A program made the translations under genes and the position numbers. From contig CAYPIY010000005.1 of NCBI GenBank assembly GCA_964410965.1, forward strand, positions 62,001 to 126,000: a DNA stretch of 64,000 nt, given 5' to 3'. Position 1 is the stretch's first letter. Each line of letters starts with the position of its first letter. Under the pieces are notes generated by a model. That model did no database searches. It was given only the letters and a program-made list of their open reading frames with translations, and was not told the DNA's origin. Source of the DNA: JBBIRG01 sp964410965. Lineage in GTDB: Bacteria; CLD3; SB21; JBBIRG01. Below, piece by piece: positions 26,351 through 33,901 of the stretch.

Positions 26351-27607
26351 TTATTTCCCCGTCCATACAATATCACCGCGGCGATTCATGTAACCCCATT
26401 GATGATCGATTTCAAATCTCGCGAGGACGCCATTAAATTTTTCAATTTTTGAAAACCTGAACGAAATGATAACCTTTCCCCCGGAATCTATACAACTCCA
26501 TTTCCCGTTTTGAGAAACCCGGGCGATCCCGCCGTCAAAATCTTTTCCATGATCATAAACCGGTTCAATAACAAATTGTCCCGATTTATCGATAAATCCA
26601 CATTTCTGAGAATTTTTATCCCCGGCCACAGAGTAACCTTCCCGGAAATCATTCATCCATGCGCCAGGGCTTTCACAGCGGATGCTGCCGTTGCGGTCAA
26701 TCAGAAAAAATCGATTCTTCGATCTCACCCAGGCAACGCTGTCAGAAAACGGGTGAACCAGATCATAATCGGCTCGAAATAATAAGTCACCGGAATGATT
26801 GATAAAATAACGATCAGAATCTTTTTCAGCCCACGCGAGGCCTTCCGAAAAATCAGATAACAGTTTGTATCGGTTAGAATCAGGATCCATGATATATCGC
26901 CCGTCCAATCCGATGATACCGTAATAATCCCTGGCCGCAACCCATGCGGTGTGATTTTCAAAATCGGTAACGCGTCTGAACAAAGCGGGAATCACATATT
27001 GACCGGCGGTGTCAATCGCGCCCCATAAACAGGAATCATTATCAGAATAATGTTTTACGGATGGTTTGCAGGTTTTCACCCACGCGCGGCCTTCATGAAA
27101 ATCCCTGACCTCAAAAAAAGTATTTTCCACTTTGACGCTGTTGCCTGTAACACTAATCATCGACCATCTGCCGCCTTCACACTCGGGCGCGACGCCGATA
27201 TGATCCTTCACACGGCAATTGAATGTCCATTCTCCGCCGGTGTTCACAAAAGCCCGCCCTTCGTGAAAATCTGTGGCGTAATCATACTTTACCTCTGTGA
27301 TCAGTTCGCTCGCCCGGTTAATATATCCCCATTTACCGCCGCGGACTTCTTCATGCCGGCGATAATCGTAATTCCGGAAACGGCGATACAATTTTCCGCC
27401 CACATTGACACGGGCTAATCCGTCATGGAACGCACAGACGTAATCGTAATTTAACGAAACCGGAATGACCACTGCGCCTGATGAATCGATGTATCCCCAG
27501 CGGCCATCCGCGTGTACAGGATAGAGCGCCTGCTCCTGAGCCGATAAAGAAATCACGGTCAGAAACATTGTCGCGATATACATTAGCAGACATTTAATTA
27601 TTATCAT
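26351..27607 (-). CDS. Exported WG-repeat protein
   Basis: 418-residue protein from the ATG at 27607 (the frame is open to an ATG at 27625, but the shorter form gives a better signal peptide, MIIIKCLLMYIATMF...LSAQ). The mature part is built of WG-type repeats: units such as GRWGYIDSSGAVVIP, GKWGYINRASELI, CLWGAIDTAGQYVIPALF, KCGFIDKSGQFVIEPVYDHGKDF and HQWGYMNRRGDIV, spaced about 45-60 residues apart, interspersed with F(H/E)(D/E)G(L/R)A(R/W)V segments. WG repeats form a beta-rich fold of unknown role in bacterial surface or periplasmic proteins. It is located at the start of a minus-strand run of exported proteins. Confidence 0.85.
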   Translation of the reverse strand: MIIIKCLLMYIATMFLTVISLSAQEQALYPVHADGRWGYIDSSGAVVIPVSLNYDYVCAFHDGLARVNVGGKLYRRFRNYDYRRHEEVRGGKWGYINRASELITEVKYDYATDFHEGRAFVNTGGEWTFNCRVKDHIGVAPECEGGRWSMISVTGNSVKVENTFFEVRDFHEGRAWVKTCKPSVKHYSDNDSCLWGAIDTAGQYVIPALFRRVTDFENHTAWVAARDYYGIIGLDGRYIMDPDSNRYKLLSDFSEGLAWAEKDSDRYFINHSGDLLFRADYDLVHPFSDSVAWVRSKNRFFLIDRNGSIRCESPGAWMNDFREGYSVAGDKNSQKCGFIDKSGQFVIEPVYDHGKDFDGGIARVSQNGKWSCIDSGGKVIISFRFSKIEKFNGVLARFEIDHQWGYMNRRGDIVWTGK

Positions 27608-27625
27608 AGTGATTGTTTCATCCAT

Positions 27626-28116
27626 CCATTTCGGTCAACAACGTAAACCGTTATGATTAAAATAATCCAATTAAATATAAATTGCCATGCTGAAAAATCC
27701 TGACCCGAAAATATTTTTTGTCTGCGGACATTACATCTTCCATACGATCACTTACAAACTCTTTTCCACATGCGGAAAAAATATATTAAATGCATTTTGC
27801 GTTGGAATAATGGATAAAATTTTGTATCTTTATTAGTTATAATTTTTTTTTATTAAACTGCTTGTGTTATTAATGGATCAATATATTATCCCATGTTGCA
27901 CTTGCTCCACGCAATCCGGAATTGAAGAAATCAATTCGGGCAAAAACCCTTTACAATTGAGTTCAGGAATCAAACCGTTCACAAATTCATGTTGTACATG
28001 TTTTTTGACGGCAGTCCATACCGGACGGGCAATAAAATCGGATGAACTCGCCCTTCCGGTGCCCGATGAAATCAGCCTGTATACTTCCCCGCAACCAAAC
28101 CCGGGAGATCGCAGGT
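27626..28116. other. Divergent intergenic region before EPS genes
   Basis: About 490 bases between the divergent WG-repeat gene and the sugar transferase. The left half is very AT-rich. A 6-bp inverted repeat TTTTCC / GGAAAA is visible near 27770. An 86-codon plus-strand frame at 27864-28124 runs into the sugar transferase start and is not convincing. It probably holds the promoters for both genes. Confidence 0.5.
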
Positions 28117-29598
28117 ATGTCTAAAAACAAGGAAATTCTGGCTTTAATCATCATTGATTTTTTTATGATCCAGTTAGCGACTTTTTTTATCGTGCTGGTC
28201 GCAGATTATTTTTCTCAGCACGGCACCCAAAAGGTTTCGGCGTTTTACCTGCCGGCCGTTCTTTACATGTTCTGGCTGTGCTTGTTTCTTTTTTCCGGAT
28301 TGTACCGTTCGTGGTACCGCATTTCAGTGTTTGATGAGATCGTATCATTGTTTCAGACCATTTTTATCGGATCCGTTTTTCTGCTTCTGTTTATTTCAAT
28401 TGAAGCGATCCGTATTCATCCCATGTCCCCGACGAAACTGCTCGTTCTCGGTTACGGGTTTGTATTGCTGACACTGGTTTCGATCGGCCGTTTATCACTC
28501 CGGTATTTCCAGAAAAAACTACTGCTGACCGGCATCGGACGGAGAAAAGCCGTCATCATCGGGTGGAACAAAACCGCTGTGGAACTGTACGAAAAAATCA
28601 AAAAATATCCCGCCCTGGGATATGATGTCGTGGGTTTTGTCAAACCCTCTGAAACCCAATCCCTCTCGGAACCGGCCGGCAACCCCCTTTCTGCCTATGA
28701 ACAAATCCGGAAAGACTGGGAAAACTTTCAGCAGGCTGAAATCAACCCAGCCGAGTACCCCGAGGAAAAGCATGTCCTGGGAACCGATAAGGACCTGGCA
28801 AACATCATTACCTCTCACCAGATCCGCGAGGCCCTGATCGCCCTGAGCAGCAGTCATCATGAACTGCTGATCCGGATACTGGATTCCATCGAAGAAATGC
28901 GTATCAACGTGAAAATCGTCCCTGACCTGTATGATATTGTCAGCGGACAGGCCCGCACGACACAAATCTACGGGATCCCCCTGATCGAACTTGAGCCGGA
29001 AATCATGCCCGCTTGGGAGCAGAACACCAAACGGCTGATCGACATCGCCGTATCCTCCATAGGGCTTCTCATCACTCTTCCGCTTTGGATTCTTGTCGCG
29101 ATCGCAGTTAAAATCGATTCAAAAGGCCCGGTGATGTACCGGCAGGTACGCGTAGGAAAGAACGGACAGAAATTCATGATCAGCAAATTCCGGACGATGA
29201 TCGCCAACGCCGAAAAGGGAACCGGGGCAGTATGGGCGCAGAAAAACGATCCCCGGATCACCCGTGTCGGGAATTTCCTCCGAAAGACCCGTCTGGACGA
29301 ACTTCCCCAGCTGTTCAATGTCCTCCAGGGCCAAATGAGCATTGTGGGGCCGAGGCCGGAACGGCCATCCTTCGTCGAACAGCTGAAAAAGGAAATCCCG
29401 CTGTACGCGCACCGCCTCAGGGTCAAGCCCGGCATTACCGGATGGGCACAGGTTAAGCATAAGTACGATGAAACCATTGATGACGTGAAACTGAAAGTCA
29501 AGTATGATCTGTTTTACATCGAAAACATGTCGCTCCGGATGGATATCAAGATCATGCTTCTGACTCTCTACGTGGTTTTTGCCCGAAAGGGACAATGA
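28117..29598 (+). CDS. Polyprenyl-phosphate sugar phosphotransferase (EPS initiation)
   Basis: 493 residues from the ATG at 28117, preceded by GGGAG and GCAGG; the frame is open to 28042 without a ribosome binding site. It is a WbaP/EpsL-type enzyme that starts polysaccharide synthesis by moving a sugar-1-phosphate onto undecaprenyl phosphate in the inner membrane. The N-terminus has four helices (about 5-130), then a Rossmann-like domain (about 150-285), then the catalytic PGT domain (about 295-493): KRLIDIAVSS hydrophobic anchor, SKFRTM, KTRLDELPQLFNVLQG with the Asp-Glu pair, IVGPRPERP, KPGITGWAQV and DLFYIENMSL. It overlaps the following GT2 fusion gene by four bases and heads the second polysaccharide locus. 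Confidence 0.94.
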   Translation: MSKNKEILALIIIDFFMIQLATFFIVLVADYFSQHGTQKVSAFYLPAVLYMFWLCLFLFSGLYRSWYRISVFDEIVSLFQTIFIGSVFLLLFISIEAIRIHPMSPTKLLVLGYGFVLLTLVSIGRLSLRYFQKKLLLTGIGRRKAVIIGWNKTAVELYEKIKKYPALGYDVVGFVKPSETQSLSEPAGNPLSAYEQIRKDWENFQQAEINPAEYPEEKHVLGTDKDLANIITSHQIREALIALSSSHHELLIRILDSIEEMRINVKIVPDLYDIVSGQARTTQIYGIPLIELEPEIMPAWEQNTKRLIDIAVSSIGLLITLPLWILVAIAVKIDSKGPVMYRQVRVGKNGQKFMISKFRTMIANAEKGTGAVWAQKNDPRITRVGNFLRKTRLDELPQLFNVLQGQMSIVGPRPERPSFVEQLKKEIPLYAHRLRVKPGITGWAQVKHKYDETIDDVKLKVKYDLFYIENMSLRMDIKIMLLTLYVVFARKGQ

Positions 29599-31736
29599 CA
29601 GAAACCCATCACGAAAATCACATGACGAACAGGGATCCGTCCGGAAATATCCCCCGTTTATCCATCGTTATATTAAACTACAACGTCAGGGATTTCCTTG
29701 AACACCTTCTGACATCCCTTGAACGGGCCGTCGCTGGAATTGATACTGAGATATTTGTGGTCGATAACGCTTCCTATGACGGCAGCCCGGACATGGTTCG
29801 TGACAAATTTCCGGACGTTCGTCTGATCGAAAACCGTGAAAATCTGGGTTTTTCGAAAGGAAACAATATTGCGCTGGAAAAATGCCGGGGCGAGTATGTT
29901 CTTGTGGTAAATCCTGATGTAGTGGTTCGCGAGGACACCCTCTCAAAAATGATCGACTTCATGGACCAGCATCCGGAAACCGGAGCGGCTACCTGCAAAG
30001 TACTGAATGCCGACGGCACCCTGCAGCTTTCCTGCCGCCGGAGCTTCCCGACTCCAATGGTCGCTTTCTGGAAAATCACGGGTTTTTCCGGATTGTTCCC
30101 CAAAAACCGGCATTTCGGCAAATATAATTTAACCTTTCAGGAAGAAAACCAGACCCATGAAACGGAAGCGATCTCGGGCTCGTTCATGTTCCTGAGAAGA
30201 AAAACCATCAAGGAAGTCGGCCTGCTTGATGAACGGTTTTTCATGTACGGTGAAGACCTGGACTGGTGTTACCGGATCAAAAAGGCAGGATGGAAAATTT
30301 TCTATCACCCCGAAACCCAGATCATTCACTACAAGGGGGAAAGCACGAAAAAAAGCGGATTCGACGACATACGGATTTTTTATGAGGCGATGGCCCTGTT
30401 TGTCGAAAAACATTTTAAGCCCCAATATTCTTTTCTGGTGATCAGCCTTTTGCGTCTGTCGATTTGGCTGAGAGCGTCGTTTTCATTTTTGGTCCGCCTG
30501 TTCCGGATCGCATTCTCCCCCATCACTGATATTCTGATCATCAATATATCGGTATCCGCAGGGGTCTTATTGCGGTACCATGATTTTATCGTACCGGAGT
30601 GGATGCCGTCGAAGCTCTTTTTCTACCTGGGGATCCATTCCGGGGCCACAGTTATCTGGCTGCTCTGCCTTGCTTATTTTCAGAACTACACACAGCGCCT
30701 TTTTTCGGTTTCCCAGTCTTTCATGGCGGCACTGGCGGGGTTTTTCATTGTGTCGACCGTAACCCTGTTCTCCAAGGATTTCGTTTTTTCCCGCCTGACC
30801 ATACTTTACATTTCCTCTATGGTCATCGTCCTCATTCCGGGGTGGCGCCTGGTTTTTATGATCGTCCAGCGCCGCGGAGCCTCCGGATGGTTGCTGACCA
30901 AACGCGTCATCAAGAAAAACACCGTCCTTGTAGGCACGGGTAACCGAACCGCAGAAATCCTTTCTTCCTTATCCTCAGAATTTGATCATCCGTACCGTAT
31001 CCTCGGAATTATCAGTGATCAGAATGATTTCCGTGAAAAATCGTTCTGCGAATATCCGGTTCTGGGTACCCTGAACGGCCTGAAACAGATCATCCAGACC
31101 CATCCGGTAAACGAAATTATTTTTTCTTCCGGAGACCTATCCTATGATTCCATCATTGAACTGATCGCCACACTCCCGAAGGACAAAAAAATCAATTTTA
31201 AGATAGTCCCTTCTGATACATTGACGTGGGCAGGAAAATCACCGGTTGAAAAATTAAGCGGCTTCCCCGTCATTCGTTTCGAGTATGCCATATCACGGCT
31301 GCATGCCAGGGTGTTAAAGAGAACTGCCGACATCACCGCCAGCCTGCTTTTAATGCCTTTTTTGTTTTTTTCATTTATATTTCAATGGCTCACGACTAGC
31401 GTCCGGAAAAAAGTCATTCATATCCGGGCGGATGAAACATTCACAGTCTGGATGAATCCACACCAGAAGCCGCTTCTCTGGTCCATGATCCTTCAGGTGC
31501 TTTCGGGACGGCTGGGCCTCGTCGGAAAAAAAATTGTATTCGAAAGGGAAAACCCTCTCCGAATGTCCGAAGAACTTTCAAAAATCAAAGGACTTAAATA
31601 TGGCATATACAGCCTTTCGGACCTGTTCAAAATGCCCTGTTCGGAAGAACTGAATGTCACGGATATGTATTATTGCCAGAATTATTCATTCAGGCTGGAT
31701 GTGGAGATTTTTATCCGATGCCTTCTGCAAATTTAA
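29595..31736 (+). CDS. GT2 glycosyltransferase fused to degenerate sugar-phosphotransferase domain
   Basis: 713-residue fusion. Residues about 20-290 are a GT2 enzyme of the rhamnosyltransferase/WcaA type: SIVILNYNVRDFL, VVDNASYDGS, NPDVVV, and MYGEDLDWCYRIKKAGW. Residues about 300-435 contain four to five helices, 440-570 a Rossmann-like domain (NTVLVGTGNRTAEIL), and the last 150 residues resemble the catalytic domain of a polyprenyl-phosphate sugar transferase: KRTADITASLLL aligns with the anchor KRxxDI, SGRLGLVGKKIVFE with xxMSxVGPRPE, LKYGIYSLSDL with VKPGITGWAQV and MYYCQNYSFRLDVEIF with the terminal LYYxENxSL. The FRTM and DELPQ catalytic segments are missing, so this half should be inactive. 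It overlaps the active paralogue upstream by four bases. Confidence 0.88.
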   Translation: MTETHHENHMTNRDPSGNIPRLSIVILNYNVRDFLEHLLTSLERAVAGIDTEIFVVDNASYDGSPDMVRDKFPDVRLIENRENLGFSKGNNIALEKCRGEYVLVVNPDVVVREDTLSKMIDFMDQHPETGAATCKVLNADGTLQLSCRRSFPTPMVAFWKITGFSGLFPKNRHFGKYNLTFQEENQTHETEAISGSFMFLRRKTIKEVGLLDERFFMYGEDLDWCYRIKKAGWKIFYHPETQIIHYKGESTKKSGFDDIRIFYEAMALFVEKHFKPQYSFLVISLLRLSIWLRASFSFLVRLFRIAFSPITDILIINISVSAGVLLRYHDFIVPEWMPSKLFFYLGIHSGATVIWLLCLAYFQNYTQRLFSVSQSFMAALAGFFIVSTVTLFSKDFVFSRLTILYISSMVIVLIPGWRLVFMIVQRRGASGWLLTKRVIKKNTVLVGTGNRTAEILSSLSSEFDHPYRILGIISDQNDFREKSFCEYPVLGTLNGLKQIIQTHPVNEIIFSSGDLSYDSIIELIATLPKDKKINFKIVPSDTLTWAGKSPVEKLSGFPVIRFEYAISRLHARVLKRTADITASLLLMPFLFFSFIFQWLTTSVRKKVIHIRADETFTVWMNPHQKPLLWSMILQVLSGRLGLVGKKIVFERENPLRMSEELSKIKGLKYGIYSLSDLFKMPCSEELNVTDMYYCQNYSFRLDVEIFIRCLLQI

Positions 31737-31824
31737 TCCCCGGAATGAAAATGAATGTCAACTGTCCTATTAATTCCAATTTCAGTCATTAACATTTCCG
31801 GTAACCGGACTCCCGATACCCATT

Positions 31825-33588
31825 ATGAAAAACCTTATCGCCAAAAACCATTGTAAATCAGAGATTTTGACTTCACGCAATAAATATGGTTTATTTTCCC
31901 TGCAAACATACGTGCAGGCGCGTACGGGCCTTGCATTTTATTCTCTGTTGTGTTTTCAAGTTTTATCTGTTCCGGTTTCGCATGGACAGTCCCTTTTTTG
32001 TCCGGATTCGGGTGAAAAACCGTCCGTCAACATGCCGCTTGAGCATTTTGTGTATTCCTTTGTTGAAAGACTTGAGACTAAAAGACTGATTCCTACCTCC
32101 ATCGAATTCCGGAACAAGCCTTATACCCGCGGTTCTGTCTTAAAACTGATACAATTTTTGGAAAACCGGGTTTCAGAGGATCCGGATTATCTTAACCAAG
32201 TTGAAAAATCTTTGTATCAGAAACTCAAGGGTGAATTTCATTTTGAATTATCCGGCCTGAATATTCCCTTTCAGGAATCTGAGCGGGAGAAACATCTGAT
32301 ACGGTTTGTCGCCGGGGATTCGGCCGATAACGCGTTCGGCGACGCCGTTTTCGACCAGTCGCTTTTCATGGCCCGATTTAACGGATCTGAGGATTCCCTG
32401 AACCGGCTGATAAGCTACACCACCACTCGCGGGCGCGCCAGGGGAAACCTGAAAAAAGCAGTCGCCTACAGCGCCGATTTTAAAAGTACATTGATCAAGG
32501 GATCCGGGATCAAAGAGTCAAATTTTCAGGCAACTCCCGACGGGGTCCTGAATGTGGAAAATAAAAATGTGTTTTCGCTTGAAGCAAATGCGTACATGGT
32601 AATCCATCCTGGACGATTCAGGCTGCAGTACGGCAAAGACGCGTTGATCCTTGGACCCGGCAAACACAGCAACCTGTTTATTTCCGGCAATGCCCCGTCA
32701 TTCGATAACCTTAGACTTGACGTGTCCTTTGACCGCGTAAAATTTACCTTTTTCCACGGTTTTCTGCGTAGTGAACGCCTTGTGTACAATTACAGGGAAA
32801 AAACCAGCGATCAGAAATACATAGCCGGACACCGGCTGGAATTTAAAATTTTTCCCTGGCTTTTTTTTGCGGGCAATGAAAGCGTTGTTTACGGAGGACG
32901 AGGACTGGAACCGCAATATGTCAACCCCATCATGATCTACCATATCGCAGAACAATATGCCGGCGACAAGGACAATAACACGATGAGTTTCGATGCGACT
33001 GTTTTTCCGGTAAAGAACATCAAAACCTATATGGCGCTGTTTCTCGATGATTATTCGTTTTCCAGGAATCCGTTCCGATACTGGGGGCAGAAATGGGCGT
33101 TCCTCTGGGGATTATACTGGATGGAGCCCCTTGCGATTGACCATTCAGACATTCGGTTCGAATACTCGCGCGTGGAACCGTTTGTTTATACGCACAAATT
33201 CGGACTGATCAATTACTCTCACTTTGAAAAAAGTCTGGGATCTTTTCTTGAGCCAAATTCAGATGACTGGTACACTGAATTATCTTATTACCCTGTACGG
33301 CGCTTTTCGGGAACTTTTACGCTTGAGTACAAAAGGCATGGTTTTGGAGACATCAATTCACCCGGTGAGGAACAAGGTTATGGTTCCGGCGGAAGAACTA
33401 AAAAGAAATTCCTGAACGGCGTAATCAGCAGATCCCTTTATTTCAGGACTACGTTGCAATTTGAGCCATGGAATCAGCAATTTATTTATTTTCAGTACGC
33501 ACTGAAAAAAGAAAAAAACTTCAATAATACGAAAAACCGGTCTTTTATCGAGAACAACATCCTTATGGGTGTAAAATTTGATTATTAG
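31825..33588 (+). CDS. Wzi-like outer-membrane capsule assembly protein
   Basis: 587-residue protein predicted to form an outer-membrane beta barrel of the capsule-assembly Wzi family, which binds or exports surface polysaccharide. The export signal lies unusually far in (hydrophobic stretch about residues 33-54, ending HGQS), so translation may begin later than 31825. Supporting traits: alternating barrel strands (FRLQYGKDALILGPGKHSNLFIS, LEFKIFPWLFFAGNESVVYGGRG, YMALFLDDYSFSRNPF), the GG/NP(I/F)MIYH segment typical of the family, and a C-terminal aromatic-rich strand ending VKFDY. It comes 88 bases after the GT2 fusion gene, in the same polysaccharide locus. Confidence 0.82.
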   Translation: MKNLIAKNHCKSEILTSRNKYGLFSLQTYVQARTGLAFYSLLCFQVLSVPVSHGQSLFCPDSGEKPSVNMPLEHFVYSFVERLETKRLIPTSIEFRNKPYTRGSVLKLIQFLENRVSEDPDYLNQVEKSLYQKLKGEFHFELSGLNIPFQESEREKHLIRFVAGDSADNAFGDAVFDQSLFMARFNGSEDSLNRLISYTTTRGRARGNLKKAVAYSADFKSTLIKGSGIKESNFQATPDGVLNVENKNVFSLEANAYMVIHPGRFRLQYGKDALILGPGKHSNLFISGNAPSFDNLRLDVSFDRVKFTFFHGFLRSERLVYNYREKTSDQKYIAGHRLEFKIFPWLFFAGNESVVYGGRGLEPQYVNPIMIYHIAEQYAGDKDNNTMSFDATVFPVKNIKTYMALFLDDYSFSRNPFRYWGQKWAFLWGLYWMEPLAIDHSDIRFEYSRVEPFVYTHKFGLINYSHFEKSLGSFLEPNSDDWYTELSYYPVRRFSGTFTLEYKRHGFGDINSPGEEQGYGSGGRTKKKFLNGVISRSLYFRTTLQFEPWNQQFIYFQYALKKEKNFNNTKNRSFIENNILMGVKFDY

Positions 33589-33901
33589 CAGGAAAAAACT
33601 AGATTCACTTTCTCGTGAAGTGTAAAATTCATTTTACCTATACGTAAAAGTTTACACACACGCTCTGTATCAAAGCGATTAAGTTTACATTACTTATGTC
33701 ATTGTATAAATTAATTTTATATACAATAGTAAACTGAAATGTGTAATTTTGTTTACATAAATAAGTAATAACGACATAAATAAAAGTGTTGATTTTTATC
33801 ACTTTATGTGTTGGCACGTGTTTTGTTATACATAAAAAGTAGTTCTATGAATTATCTTTAAACATTAAACATTATAACCAACAAAACACAAGGAGAACAA
33901 A
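33589..33901. other. Upstream region of M43 protease gene
   Basis: 313 AT-rich bases holding the 5' region of the M43 protease gene. The ribosome binding site AAGGAG is at about 33891-33896. Contains a dense cluster of GTAAA/TTTAC inverted repeats described separately (33621-33757). No RNA gene seen. Confidence 0.55.
33621..33757 (+). promoter_or_regulatory. Cluster of TGTAAA/TTTACA inverted repeats
   Basis: Upstream of the M43 protease gene: TGTAAA-N6-TTTACC at 33621-33638, GTAAAA-N4-TTTTAC and TTTTAC-N6-GTAAAA interleaved (33622-33649), CGTAAAAGTTTACA at 33643-33656, GTTTACAT at 33683-33690 and TGTAA-N6-TTACA at 33742-33757. The same TGTAAA-N6-TTTACA design occurs once, perfectly, at 49451-49468 before the other large T9SS gene. 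This suggests a dimeric transcription factor; the protein is unknown. Confidence 0.5.

Noticed and set aside
27864..28124. 86-codon plus-strand frame rich in Cys before the sugar transferase
   Set aside because: No ribosome binding site, no family pattern, and it overlaps the chosen start of the next gene.
33589..33620. Hairpin TTCAC/GTGAA after the Wzi-like gene as a terminator
   Set aside because: The stem is short and no T tract follows it.
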